DNA of 60,000 nt from Nymphaea colorata (lineage: Eukaryota; Streptophyta; Magnoliopsida; Nymphaeales; Nymphaeaceae). A program made the position numbers and the translations under genes. Below, piece by piece: positions 27,893 to 39,857 of this stretch. The stretch's first letter is position 1; every line of letters begins with the position of its first letter. The stretch lies in the NCBI RefSeq assembly GCF_008831285.2, contig NC_045143.1, positions 436,001-496,000 of the forward strand, read 5' to 3'. The notes below the pieces were generated by a model. It saw nothing but the letters and a program-made list of their open reading frames with translations. It searched no databases and had not been told where the DNA came from.

Positions 27893-28162
27893 TGTTAGAA
27901 AATATATATCAATGGCTCTCGCAGTAGTGTGTTTAAGAAACCTATGAAAAACTTTAAACATATGGACAACCAAACAGTCCCCTAGTCAAATATGAACATC
28001 AATCGAATTTTCGCATCCAAAGAATAGAATAAAAAGTAAGGTGGAAAAAATTAAATCAAAGTAAAATTAAGCAGTTTGGATCTATAGGTACCCAAGTGTC
28101 AAAGTACTCATTTTGGGTACGGGTACGGCGACATGGGTACGTGGGCCTTACTGAAGTACCCA
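27893..28162. other. Unique-looking interruption of the array
   Basis: About 270 bp with no resemblance to the array monomers. It breaks a core right after TGGGCGTTGTT and ends in the 3' part of the old spacer. Near its right end it has GGGTACGGGTAC and GTACCCATGTGAC, similar in style to the G-rich minisatellite at 37.73 kb. It may be an insertion, but no target-site duplication or terminal repeats are clear. No gene is seen. Confidence 0.5.
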
Positions 28163-28882
28163 TGTGACTTAGATTAAAGGAGTGCTCATGGGACGAGATG
28201 TAAATATTGTGTGATCGTCTCATTATGTGCGCAAAAGATACGATGAACCCTGTACAAACAAGAGGAGAAGCAGTCCTGTGCGACCTGAGAACTGCTCAAG
28301 GATCTTGATGAAGCACTGTCCTCACGATCAAGACAAAAATGTCAATTAGATGAAATTAAAAATATTGGTTGAAATCAATGTTTGATAATCAAATTAGTAA
28401 ATGAGATGAGATGCGATCGAAAAAAAAATATTTCCATATAGTTAAATCAAACAAGGATAGAAAGATATGTTGAACCATATACAACGAGAAGGGGAAGTAG
28501 TCCCGTGAGACCTGGGGACTGCTCAAAAAGATATGATGAATTCCGTGCAACAAAAGGTGAAGCAGTCTCGTGAGACCTGGGAACTACTCAAGGATCTTAA
28601 TGAAGCAATGTCCTCACCATCAAGTTGAAATTGTCAATCAGTTGAAATTAAAAATATTGGTTGAAATCAATTGGCGATGTTCAAAATCTTAATTGGGAGG
28701 AGTTGCAATTGAGAAAAAGTTGTTTGCATATAGTTAAATCAAACAAGGGTAGAAAGATAGGATGAACCCCATACAACAAAAGGGGGAAGCAGTCCCGTGA
28801 GATTTGGGGACTGCTCATGGATCTTGATGAGGCATCGTCCCCACTATCCAACTCAAAATGTCTGTTAGGTACAATTAAAATA

Positions 28883-29100
28883 AATGGCTGGCCGGTTATC
28901 GTCGGAAAGTAGCGGATGCTGCATGTGGGAGCACATTCTTGACGAATAACAATTAGCAAACATGGTCTTTGTTTGGGATTGTTATAGACAATCTTGTTCC
29001 TCTTGCCTGATCGTCTTGGCAAGAAAGAGCGTCACGTATAACTTAAGGAGTGCTCAAGGGATGAGATGTAAATATTGTGTGATAGTCTCGTGCGCGAAAG
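28883..29100. repeat. Old-array spacer, copy 1
   Basis: Spacer of about 218 bp beginning GGCTGGCCGG, with the shared phrases GGGAGCACATTCTTGACGAA, GTCTTGGCAAGA, AAGGAGTGCTCA and GATGTAAATATTGTGTGAT. A 3' fragment of the same spacer occurs earlier, at 28,163-28,232. Confidence 0.8.
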
Positions 29101-29407
29101 ATGTGATGAACCGCGTACGACAAGAGAAGAGGCAATCCTGTGAGATCTGGGTACTGCTCAAGGATGTTGATGAAATTAAGAATATTGGTTGAAATCAATG
29201 GGCGATGTTCAAATTAGTAAATGAGAGGAGATGAAATTGAAAAGAAAAACATGTCCATATAGTTAAATCGAACTACAAAAGAAAGATACTATGAACCTAT
29301 ACAACAAAAATGAGAGTAGTCCCATAAGACCTGGGGACTGCTCAAGGATCTTGATGAGGCATCGTCCCCACCATCTAGCTCAAAATGTCAATTAGGTGTA
29401 GCTAAAA

Positions 29408-29632
29408 TAAATGGCTGGCCTGTTGCCATGGGAAAATAGTGGATGATTTATGTGGGAGCACATTCTTGTCGAATAGCGATGAACAGACATGGAGTTTGTT
29501 TGGTATTATTATTGAAAATCTTATGTGTCTCGCTTCATCATCTTGGCAAGAGAGAGCAACACTTATGACTTAAGGAGTGCTCAAGAGATCAAATGTAAAT
29601 ATTGTGTGATTGTTTCATTATGTGTGCAAAAG
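29408..29632. repeat. Old-array spacer, copy 2
   Basis: Full-length relative of the spacer at 28,883. It shares GGGAGCACATTCTTG, CTTGGCAAGAGAGAG and AAGGAGTGCTCAAG, with scattered substitutions. Confidence 0.8.
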
Positions 29633-29967
29633 ATTCAATGAACCCCATACAACAAGGGGGAAAATAGTCCTGTGAGACTTAGGAACTACTAAAGGATCTT
29701 GATAAAACAACGTTCTCACCATCAAGTTAAAAATGTCAATTAGATGAAATAAAAAATATTGGTTGGAATCAAAGGGCGATGTTCAAATTAGTAAATGAGA
29801 GGAGATGCAATTGAAAAAAAAAATATCTTCATACAGTTAAATCGAACATGGGAAGAAAGATACAACTGAACTCCATACAATAAGAGGGGGAAGTAGTCCC
29901 ATGAGACCTAGGGACTCCTTAAGGATCTTGATGGGGCATCTTCCCCACCATTTAGGTGCACATTTTA

Positions 29968-30150
29968 ATTAAACGGCTGGCTGGTTGTCATGGGATAGTA
30001 ACAGATGCTTCATATGGGAGCACATTCTTGACGAATTGCGATGAACAAACATGAGCTTTGTTTGAGATTATTTGACAATCTTGTGTATCTTACCCCTTTG
30101 TCTTGGCAAGAGACAGCGAATTGTGTGATCTTCTCATTATGAGCGCGAAG
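29968..30150. repeat. Old-array spacer, copy 3
   Basis: Shares GGCTGGCTGGTTGTC, GGGAGCACATTCTTGACGAA and GTCTTGGCAAGAGA. It has lost the segment containing AAGGAGTGCTCAAG. Confidence 0.78.
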
Positions 30151-30793
30151 GATACTATGAGATCCGTACAACAAGAGTGGAAGCAGTCCTGTGAGTGAGA
30201 CCTGAGAATTGCTCAAGAATCTTGATGAGGCAACGTCCTCACCATCAAGTTGAAAATGTCAATTAATTGAAATTACAATTATTAGATGAAATCAATGGGC
30301 AATGTTCAAATTAATAAATGAGAGTCGATGCAATTGAAAAAAAAAAAATTTCCATATAGTCAAATCAAACAAGGGTAGAAAGATATGATGAACCCCATAC
30401 AACAATTGGGGGAAGTATTCTCATGTGACCTCGGGACTGCTCAAAAAGATATGAAGGACCCCTAAGAGGGAAAGTAGTGTTGTGAGACCTGGGAACTGCT
30501 CATGGATCTTAATGAAGCAATGCCCTTATCATCAAGTTAAAAATGTCGATTTGATGAACTTAAAATAATTTGTTGAAATCATGGGCGAGGTTCAATTTAG
30601 TAAATGAGAGGAGATGAAATTGAAAAAAAAAAGTTATTTCCATATAGTTAAATCAAACAAGGGTAGAAAGATTTGATGAACCCCATACAATAGGAAGGGG
30701 AAGTAGTCCCGAGAGACCTGGGGACTGCTCAAGGATCTTGAGGAGGTATCATCCCACCATCTAGCTCAAAATGTCAATTTGGTGCAATTAAAA

Positions 30794-30901
30794 TAAATGG
30801 CTGGCTAGTTGTCATGGGAAAGTAGCAGATGCATGTAACTTAGGAAGCTCTCATGGGATGAGATGTAAATGATATGTGATCGTCTCATTACGAGCACAAA
30901 A
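30794..30901. repeat. Old-array spacer, copy 4 (internally deleted)
   Basis: Starts AAATGGCTGGCTAGTTGTC and ends in the shared GATGAGATGTAAATG region, but the central part with GAGCACATTCTTGACG is missing, leaving about 108 bp. Confidence 0.75.
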
Positions 30902-31234
30902 TATACTATGAACCCCGTACAACATGGGTAGCAGTCCTGTGCGACATGGGAACTGATCAAGGATCTTGATGAAGCAATGTCCTCACCATCAATTTAAAAA
31001 TGTCAATTAGATGCAATTAAAAATATTGGTTGAAATCAATGAGCGATGTTCAAATTATTAAATGAGAGGAGATGCTTCCATAGAGTTAAATCGAACTAGG
31101 GTAGAAAAGATAAAATGAACCCTGTACAATAAGAGGAGGAAGCAGTCCCATGAGACCTAGGAACTACTCAAGGATCTTGATGAGACAACGTCCTCACCAT
31201 CAAACTCAAAACGTCAATTACTTGCAATTAAAAT

Positions 31235-31457
31235 AAATGGCTGGCTGGTTGTCGTGGAAAAGCAGCAAATGCTATGTGTGGAAGCACATTCTTGACGAAT
31301 AGTGATGAATAAACATAAACTTCGTTTGGGATTGTAATTAACAATCTTGTGCATCTTGCCTCATTGTCTTGGCGAGATAGAGCGACACTTATTACTTAAG
31401 GAGTGCTTAAGGGCTGAGATGTAAATATTATGTGATCGTCTCATTATGAGCGTAAAA
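31235..31457. repeat. Old-array spacer, copy 5
   Basis: Full-length spacer with GGAAGCACATTCTTGACGAA, GTCTTGGCGAGATAG and AAGGAGTGCTTAAG. It is the last spacer before the array ends at about 31,620. Confidence 0.8.
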
Positions 31458-31620
31458 GATACCATGAGTCTCGTACAACAAGAAGGGAAGCAGTCCTATG
31501 AGACCTGAGAACTGTTCAAGGATTTTGATGAAGCAACGTCCTCACCATCAAGTTAAAAATGTCAATTAGGTGCAGTTAAAAAAATTGGTTGAAATCAATG
31601 GGGGATTTGCAATTAGATGT

Positions 31621-33832
31621 AGTTGCAAATCACCAATGGAGAAGGGGAAGCTTCATCTCCGCCGAAACTCATTCCTGCCCTTTCTGTTCGTGTCTCTGGG
31701 TTTCTTTGGTGCAGAACCTTAGGCACCACACCGCTACAAGGACGCCGATATAGGTGATTTCTCTTCCTCCTCCTCTTCTTCTTGTTATGCTGTGTCTTGT
31801 ATTCAATTTAAATTAATGTTTGGCTGTTGGCAGAAAATTTTGCCAAGAAAATGGGCTACAGATTGGCGTCAGAAAATTTGTAAGAATCTATGATGGATAT
31901 TTCTTTCCCAAAAGTCCGAGTATAAGTATGAGCTTCTCTTTCCTTGGAAAATGAGAACTTATTATTAACTCTTTCACTATCCCTTGTGTAAATTCCTAAA
32001 CATCGGATGTTTAAGGAGTTCAAATATTAGCATCATGAACTTTGCCAGTCATAAATCTAATAATGGTTTTACTTCTTTAAAAAAAAAAAAAAAAGCAAAT
32101 TAATGCACTTTTCATTTATCTGATTACTCGTCCATCTTTTGTACTATTGCTTTTTGTAACAGGTTCGTGCAACAGGTCCAATTAGTTTAGAGTTTCTTGT
32201 GGTATTAAATAAAAATGTTACTTGTCATACTTACCACTTTCATATAACCTTTGGTTTAAGGTACTAATCATGCAACTACAATTTTGTCTAATTAATTATT
32301 CTATTGCATGTTTTATTGTATCCATGTGATGCTTTGTTCCTGTTCTTTCAAGTTTCATTTAAATGAAGTTCAAGCCGTTTTTATACTGGTTTTAGATGAA
32401 GGAGGAGCTCGATGCCGATTTGTTAGAGGTCAATTCTCCTCTCATCCTTATTTAAAATTTTTTGCAGTTTAAACTGAAAAATGTCGAAGTAGAAAGGAGA
32501 ATGGTGCTTGGGGAAGGCGGAAGCGTTTAACTAGTTTGGAGTTTTTCCTTAGCTATGAAGTATTGAAAAACTTGCCATTATGTAGTGGATTCTGACTTTA
32601 AAGATTCAAATTCATGGTTTTAAATTGTTGTTTGGACTATATATAACCACCTTTTCTACCTTTCCCATAGCTGGTGCTCAGTTCTTTCTCCATTTTTTGG
32701 CAGATCAGATCTGTTTCCTTCTGGAAGCATACAGATGCTGTATCATCGCATGCCTTTTGGGCGTAGGGTGCTGTCAAATCAATGATATTCCTTTCAAGGC
32801 TATCCTGTACCATTCGCAGGCATTCTCAAATTGCACAGTTATCTCAGTATTGCTTGATTCAACAATGTGGCAGAGACTTATTTGGCCTGAATGTGAAGTC
32901 CTCTAGTTCAACTCAGTCTTAAATGGAAGTTTTGAATGGGGTGTGCTCTTGATGAAAGTGCAAAAATGAAGCCAATAAGAGACATGATCTAGCTCTAATC
33001 ATGTTTCAGAACATATGACAAGGGTATTACTGCTTGTTTTTTGTTCCTAACTAATTTGAATATGCTGAAGCAAGGTGCCTGTACCACAAAACTGTAAATA
33101 TGAAATGCTACCTTGTGTGCTGGTGAAGAACCAATGCTGGTTTCATTTTATAGAGTAGGAAAACATCAAGGAGATATTTTTGACAAAAAAAAAACAGTAA
33201 GACATGATACCATAAAGGATATTGATTTACAATTGCCTGGTCTGTCGAAAGGGTTCTCAACCATCCGATGAGCATTATCAACTATCTCTTACCAGTAAGT
33301 GGACCTGAGTGGCTGCTCCATAGAATCTATTTAATTTTATGCTTTGTGGAGGTAATTTTACTTCCCTTATGACTTCTCTTCTGGCATTTCATCCAGCATT
33401 AATAGCAGTATCTGCCATCTTACAATCTAGTCATAGGGTACCTGAAAATAAATGTGCCAGGAGCCAAAAATCCCTACACAATCGATGTTGACTCCCATTA
33501 CAGCCCTTGATTGTTGCTACGTTATGAAAATTCTGAAGTATCTTGTCATGCAAATAGTGCTACATTTCTTGTTTTAGCATTTAATGCCACCTTTTTCTCT
33601 TGTTGTAGGAGCACAATTGAGTTTCTTTTGTTGCAGTATCTGGGACTGTGTATGCCTTGTGCCTCATCCTCCTTCGTTTGCTGGGATTGTGGTGAAATAA
33701 CAATTTGCAAGGGGAAGTCTACATTATAATATTATATGCTACGTGCTAAATCCGAAACATGTAAGTGTGAGTCTGCATACTATTTTCTCCTTGTGCTTTC
33801 CTCTATTGGTATGTTTAGTTTTTGGGGCCTAT
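31621..33832 (+). other. Gene-like but unassigned region next to the array
   Basis: No recognised protein. The left end looks like a transcript start: ATGGAGAAGGGGAAG at about 31,636 opens a frame of only about 28 codons, followed by a C/T-rich tract. Possible splice signals include GCAG before AAAATTTTGCC (about 31,833), TTTGTAAGAA (about 31,877), TTTTAG before ATGAAGGAGG (about 32,396) and TTTTGCAG before TTTAAACTG (about 32,467). Joining these candidate exons gives early stops in every frame I tried. It could be a non-coding transcript or a decayed gene. The rest is AT-rich with no further signal. Confidence 0.25.
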
Positions 33833-33998
33833 CCTGCTTGAATCTTATGAACTACGTATGAGACACTGGGGCATAACCTGCTTGAATCATGACCTACATA
33901 TGAGACACTGGGGCATAACCTGCTTGAATCATATGACCTACATATGAGACACTGGGGCATAACCTGCTTGAATCTTTTGAACTACATGTGAGACATTT
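33833..33998. repeat. Minisatellite, 42-44 bp x 3.8
   Basis: Units start CCTGCTTGAATC at 33,833, 33,877, 33,919 and 33,963 and contain GAGACACTGGGGCATAA. The unit lengths are 44, 42 and 44 bp, with a truncated fourth copy. Confidence 0.92.
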
Positions 33999-34884
33999 AA
34001 TACTTCCATGGTGGTTTCTTCTGGTCTTCTGGTTGACTGCTCGATCACATGTAGATACTCTTCAGGAGACGTAGTAATGTATAGAGTTCTCACAAAAAAT
34101 TTAGGTTGGCTGTCAACAAGGATAACTACCTTGCTGTATGTTGGTTCTTTAATTCTGTAATTTTTGATGTTTTAGAGATGCTAATCCTTCGACTCTAATA
34201 AAATAATATTTGTGCCATTGCAAAATGAATCTTGAATATTCATGTGATAGACTTGGGAAGGGTACCCTTTGATAACAATAGAGCATTCACATGACATTCT
34301 ACTATCTTGTCCTTTGTATGACAAAATGCAGGTTGGGCTGCTGATTGATTGAAGACTGTTACCATATGGTCTCCTAGTCTTGTTCATCATGCTGTATTTG
34401 AAGCTCCCAGGTGAGCTTTGTGTGCTTCCTGGGGCATGTCTTTAGACAAATTGAGTTGTATTAGAATGATGTAAAGTGCATAACATAACCCGTATCAGTT
34501 GGGCCAGTATGTATGTTGTATTGTAATGTTATTTTTTTGAGTTAAAAATTAAAAATACATAATATCAAATAGGAAAAATTAGAAAAAATTCCAGAAAATT
34601 GTGTTCTCCATAAAGAACATGTCACTCATAAATATAGTTTTATAGGAATGACCGTTCAGTGATTTAACATAACACAATCATAATGTCACAAAATAAAACA
34701 CTAAAAAATAAGTTCAAAGTCTTAGAAATTACAAGATGAGATTGTTCAACTCATGAAAATGATCAAATATCATATGCTCAGAATTCATTATCTAATTATA
34801 ATTCTTGTGAATGATTTTCAACCAATCATTTTCCTCATCCTAGAGCACCATTTTCATGTGGAATTGTCTGAAGCCATCTATCCC
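33999..34884. other. Non-coding AT-rich stretch
   Basis: Short open frames only, none with a recognisable protein. The part from about 34,530 is very A-rich. Nothing further is supported. Confidence 0.5.
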
Positions 34885-34966
34885 CAAAACAATGGAAATC
34901 TATGGCAATCTTCACAAAACAATAAAAATTTATAGTCGTCTTCACAAAACAATAGAAATCTATGGT
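34885..34966. repeat. Minisatellite, 30 bp x 2.8
   Basis: AAAACAAT(G/A)(G/A)AAATCTATGG-type units begin at 34,886, 34,916 and 34,946, with CTTCAC at each unit end. The period is exactly 30 bp. Confidence 0.88.
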
Positions 34967-35336
34967 AAGAGATTTTTATACATTTCAGGAAAGAATTCAG
35001 CAACCTCTTCAATTACAATTTGATGTCTCATGTGCAAATCTTTCTTCAAATTGATGTTTCCTCTCTTAAATTGATAAGAGATCCACTCAACTCAACTCCT
35101 ACGAGTGTTTAGAAGTGAGGAGAGAGGGCTTTTTAGAACCCAAATAAGAAGGGGGTTTCAACTTTCAATTACCCCGTATCGGAAAAAGGGGTGTATTTTA
35201 TCGATTTTCCAATAGTTACAATATGTATTGTAAGATATGTACAACTTTAGTATTAGTACTACATGCATGTGGTTTATGTATTATATTATATTGCAGGAGT
35301 TCATTTCACCATCTCATTAGTTCCTCTGGTCAGCTT

Positions 35337-35430
35337 CTGCAGCCATTGCAGCTGCTAGGATGTAGGTCAGAAGTTAAATAAACTTGCCTGCAGCAATTGC
35401 AGGTGGTAGGATGCAAGTCAAAAGTTCAAC
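35337..35430. repeat. Direct repeat, 51-bp period x 2
   Basis: CTGCAGCCATTGCAGCTGCT at 35,337 and CTGCAGCAATTGCAGGTGGT at 35,388 are each followed by AGGATG(T/C)A(G/A)GTCA(G/A)AAGTT. Confidence 0.85.
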
Positions 35431-36308
35431 TTTGTTAATGGTTACTGCACTTTGTTAGATGCAAAGATTGGAACTTACAGTGACAATTTTCTGTTCTTTC
35501 CAACTTGAAAATTCTCAAAACTTTCATTGCATGGTTGTTCATTGTACTAGTGGTTCTAATTTTTTGTTTTTGTAATTAATAATTTATTGAATGTATTTTT
35601 TATTGAACACTATCTTTTTTTGCTCCATTGCTAGTTAAGGAGGTGATTGCTAGGTTGTGACATGTAGATGTTTTGATGTATAATTTTTTTTTATTGTTAG
35701 CACTGACATTTTGAATTTTGTGGACTGTTATGGGGAAGAAATGCCCACATGTGGCTCCCCCAGTGCATATGAAAGATTTAAATTTAAATTTGGTCTATTC
35801 AAATGCAGCCCTAAAAGAGGCATCTCCATCAAAAAATATATTTTGTGATTTTTAAATTACCTTTCAGTTTACTGATGTTTAATGTTTAAGAATTAGTAAT
35901 GAAAAGAAGAAAAAACAGAACTAATTTGATTTTATCATATTTAATGGAAGTCATAAGCTAATTTCTTGCAGAAATAAATTTGAAAAAAGAAAATAATAAG
36001 AGCAAGAAATCTAAGCTAGCATTGCATTGCAATTAAAGCTATTCAATGTTGGTTGTCTCATTATTTTCTATTATTATCAAGGATCAACCTAGGAAGCACA
36101 TACAAGAGAGAGTTGGGAGGTAGAAGTTTTGGATCATGGAGGCAATGTGATTCAAGTACTGTTAAGTTTAAAATTTAGAAGTATTTGTAACTACATGTCT
36201 TCGCTTCTTAAGAAGGAACAGATTGGAGCTAGGTTCTTGTGCGCTGAAAACAAGTTAAACTCTCTTAGAGGACAAGTTGAACTTAAAAGGCCATATTTTT
36301 GTTTGTAG
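35431..36308. other. Non-coding AT-rich stretch
   Basis: AT-rich with short homopolymers. No open frame or element that I can support. Confidence 0.5.
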
Positions 36309-36495
36309 CTCACCACTTGTTATAATATAATCCCTTCAAAATTAAAGATATCACCTTTCTATTTTATAATGTACGGTTCATTTTTTTTTTCCAAAATTGC
36401 CTTAATTTTGACATGCTTGCAAACTGTGAAAATCGTGGGTTGACTGTTCCATCTGGAGTCAAGATGCAATGGAAATGGCCAAACGAAATTGGCAC
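36309..36495 (+). repeat. Dispersed repeat, copy 1
   Basis: About 185 bp similar to 39,050-39,225. Shared phrases are ATAATCCCTTCAAAATT, TTTTATAATGTACGGTT, CCAAAATTGCCT and GGTTGACTGTTCC, in the same order and orientation. This copy has about 20 additional bases after GTTCC. It is probably a fragment of a transposable element; the class is unknown. Confidence 0.75.
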
Positions 36496-37727
36496 AGGGG
36501 ATCAGGTATGCAGTAGTTTGTAAATGTATTTAACTGAATGTATACTATTCTTTCAATGTCATATTTCTAATATTTCATTAATATGAAAAATTTTTCAGGT
36601 AGTTCGTGCTTCTCCTCATAGAGATAGGCTGCAACCGAATGATTAGTCATTAGTGGCCTGAGTGATCAGTGGCCTTCAGTTCGTGTTATGGTTGATGCTG
36701 CTTCCTAACCCTTTGTCTGATTAGGGATTTTGGAAATCAAGGACTGAACTAATATATCTGACCTAATAAATCTTCTAAGAAAGTTGATGGACATGGACTA
36801 TTATATATTCATGTCAGTCACAAAAACATGTTGAAATTGTAAAAAACGCCTTTTTTTGAATGTTTGCATGAGAAAAACATGAAAAATGCATTTGTTTGAG
36901 TTTTTTCTTTTCTTTTTAATTTTTTCACGTTTTTCTTAATGACAAACTGTTTTTTTTTTCATTTTCTAATTTTTATTTGATGCAAATCTACTTATTTTTT
37001 TATGCTTGTATTATTAGTTTCTCACCTATTTTATTTTTCTCCCATTTTTAGCTTTTTGAATTTTTAAAAATTGAATGTATTTTTTCCCTTTTTTCAAGGT
37101 CGCCTCTTCATAACCGAGAAAATCCTCGCCCTTTAAAACACGCGAAAGTTTTTGTGACTATGGACTTCATGTCATACAGCCTGTAACTGTACATACATGG
37201 TCTAAGCTGTACCATCATCTATTTCTTTTGTCTGACCCAACATGAGTATGACTGCTTGATGTATTGGATTCGTAAATTTGTTTGGCTAGTCTACTCTTCC
37301 TTCCAACGCGTAAGATATGAATTCGGAAATATGAGAGAATGACAGAAAAGGTTGGCAAATAGTGACATGAGAGTAGATACTGCATGGTTACATTAGCAAC
37401 CACATTAGCTCTTATAAGAAATTGATAAGTCAACTTCAGTCAAAAAGTGCAAGTATGGATGTCAGTTCCAGTATCTTCAACATATATGTATATAGCTACT
37501 GCTTGCCTCTCGCCAATGACCACAGGCCTGCTGTCTTCTAGAGTCTGTTCTTGTGTACCTAAATTGCTTTTTAGATACTCTCGACTGGATCTCCTCTCTT
37601 GTACCTTGCAGCCCGACCTTTTGGAGTGTCGGTGCTAATCTGTTGAACTTATAACATGATGACCCCCTTTTCTAGAAACAATCAGGAATAGGTCTGAGTG
37701 TTCATTCCATTTAATTAATCTATGTGA
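36496..37727. other. Non-coding stretch with T-rich low-complexity tract
   Basis: The segment at about 36,895-37,110 is dominated by T runs. The remainder has short frames without recognisable products. Confidence 0.5.
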
Positions 37728-37818
37728 CATGGGTATGGGTATGGGTGTCGGTACGGGTACCAGTGTGGGTACGGGTACCAGTGCAAGTATGGATACTAGT
37801 GCAAGTATGGATACGAAT
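37728..37818 (+). repeat. G-rich minisatellite with 6-bp and 18-bp periods
   Basis: Runs of GGGTA(T/C) steps (GGTATGGGTATGGGTGTCGG, then GTACGGGTACCAGTG and CAAGTATGGATAC(T/G)A) give a nested repeat. Similar GGGTACGGGTAC words occur at about 28,116. The two open frames over this tract are low-complexity artefacts. Confidence 0.8.
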
Positions 37819-39049
37819 CATTTTCCAAAAACTTGGGTGTAGGGGTATGGCTGTACTGGGAATAATTAATGGATTGAGGTACGTGTGGGGCAGAGAAAGA
37901 CAGACTCTTGTGGACCTAGCAATGTCTTGATAAGGGCACACGCCAAGCAATGTAAAGGTGAGTCTGCCTTGGCTCCATGTGGATTTTTGTAATATGTGGC
38001 TTGACTTGAGTCACTCGTTGAATAAGCCCCTACACTAGGCAACAACTGTCTTATTCTAAAGGTACCGTCCCCTTATCTCTCAACTAGCCCGTATGACTGT
38101 GACTGGCATTCTTTCTGATATTCAGCTCATAATGTTTTTGCTTTTACGAGTTTTTAGTAATTGGCACATGGACTTTGAAAAGATTGAGCTTCTTGGGGGG
38201 TCTGCCCATTGGGTCTCCTACCTTGTTCATATTTATTCATATGGTTTTATATTAAATTTTTGGTGACTCCCAACTAATTTGTTCCCACTTCCAACCATCA
38301 AAAAGTTTTTTATTGAATGTTGAATCTTATAAGCATAAAAGGTTTGTTGACCATTGGTACTTCATACTTGCACTAATACCAATAATGAATTGTCAAAGCA
38401 TGCTAGTCACTGCAATCTATAATTTATGGGGGCAGCATAAGAATATAATTTAGCTAATCCTTATGCTAAACACATCGCCCTCTCTCCCTCATTTCATGGG
38501 ACTCCTATTATGGGAAAGAGAAAAAAAACTGAGTAGACCGTCAAAAGCTGAGGTGAAAAACTCACAATTATTGTGTTGTTGTTTTTTTTTTTATGAATTA
38601 CAAAGGAGAATAATAAATATTCCTTTTGTCACCACATATTTACGAACCTCGCGTTTCACGTTGAGATTAATGTGAACAAATTGATCCATCTGCTTCTTGT
38701 CCTCGCTACAAGAACTGCTCTATTCACTGACAAGGAAAAAGTCAATGAAAAAGATGTCATTAAAAGTTTTACTAACAAGGCTTGCTGCAAGAAGAAGATG
38801 AGTTGAGTGCTAGCATAGAAAAAATGTGCAGGTGTCAGGGAATAGGCACCTTTACTAGCATAAAAAATTCCTACTTGATGCAGTTGGGGCACAATATAAT
38901 TTGATCTTACAATTTCCTTAGGCTCTAGGAACTTGAGTGCTGTTTGTGTTGATTTTTTCCAAAAATTGTTTGCACTAATCCGGGCATTGCAATGACTGAT
39001 AATAGGTCTCTTTTAAGTCCATCCGAAAACATGGATGTAGAACTATAGC
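37819..39049. other. Non-coding stretch
   Basis: Short unsupported frames on both strands. No RNA gene or repeat was recognised. Confidence 0.45.
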
Positions 39050-39225
39050 TACTCATCGCTTGTTATAATGATATAATCCCTTCAAAATTGAAGACATTAC
39101 CTCTCTGTTTTATAATGTACGGTTGACATTTTTTTTCCAAAATTGCCTAAATTTTGACGTGCTTGTCTTGTAAACTGAAAATAGTTGGTTGACTGTTCCA
39201 AGAAATGGCCAAACTAAACTGACAG
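39050..39225 (+). repeat. Dispersed repeat, copy 2
   Basis: Partner of 36,309-36,495, with many substitutions. It ends about 15 bp before the tandem element at 39,243, so the two may belong to one larger insertion. Confidence 0.75.
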
Positions 39226-39242
39226 TTGGGTGGGGAAAATGA

Positions 39243-39675
39243 GGAGACCTATAGCGGTGAAATTTGTTTACCGCTGTTAGCCTATTGCGGTGAACACTTC
39301 AGTAATGCACTTGCGACGTCACTTATTGTCATAATTACTGACTATTTTCTTCGTCAATGAAGGTGATATTCAGTTTAATCGAGTTATAGGCGGTGATGAT
39401 GTTCACCGGTATAGGTTTACAAGGTAAAACCAGCCACAAGGTTAGGCAAATGTAATGACATTACCTTTGAAACGTCATTAAAGACATAAACTTACTTACT
39501 GTCATAATTACTGACTATTTTCTTCGTCAGTGAAGCTGACATTCAGTTTAATCGTGTTACCGCGGTGATAGTATTCACCGGTATAGGCTTACAAAGTAAA
39601 AACCAGCCACAAGGTTAGGCTTAGGCAAATGTAATGACATTACCTTTGAAACGTCAGTAAAGACATAAAAGTTCT
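39243..39675. mobile_element. Tandem non-autonomous DNA element with inverted termini
   Basis: Two direct copies with a 173-bp period (GTCATAATTACTGAC at 39,328 and 39,501) each end in GGTTAGGC, AATGTAATGACATTACC and GAAACGTCA. The left end has ACCTATAGCGGTGAA (about 39,247). The inverse, TTCACCGGTATAGG, occurs near 39,399 and 39,575, so each copy could fold back to the left end. Repeated (T/A)(A/T)GCGGTGAA words recall the subterminal motifs of CACTA-type or MITE elements. That class assignment is inference. Confidence 0.55.
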
Positions 39676-39857
39676 AGTTGGCATTTGTCTTTTGTGACAT
39701 TTTTCTCTGAACGTCACTTTTCATCCATTCTTTTCCAAATGGACACTTCACTTTCGTTCCGGCGCAATTTGTTCTTCATTGTTAAATTGGAATAGGAAGA
39801 GAGAGAACAGAAATATTTATTGCTTGTAAAAACTATTCGATTCTGATCTTGATGGGC

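Larger units (their letters stand above)
28163..31620. repeat. Old diverged margin of the array, with 200-bp spacers
   Basis: Monomers here are recognisable (GATACGATGAACCC, CAGTCCTGTGAGACC, AAATATTGGTTGAAATC) but carry many substitutions and short indels. They alternate with a spacer absent from 1-27,892. The pattern resembles the original organisation of the locus, from which the left part later expanded without the spacer. No coding potential is visible. Confidence 0.85.

Noticed and set aside
32625-32906. 93-codon frame after the array
   Set aside because: The hydrophobic, cysteine-rich product is typical of translated AT-rich non-coding DNA, and no family is recognised.
37720-37950. Frames on both strands over the GGGTAC repeat
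   Set aside because: They are translations of a minisatellite (VWV and THT repeats), not genes.
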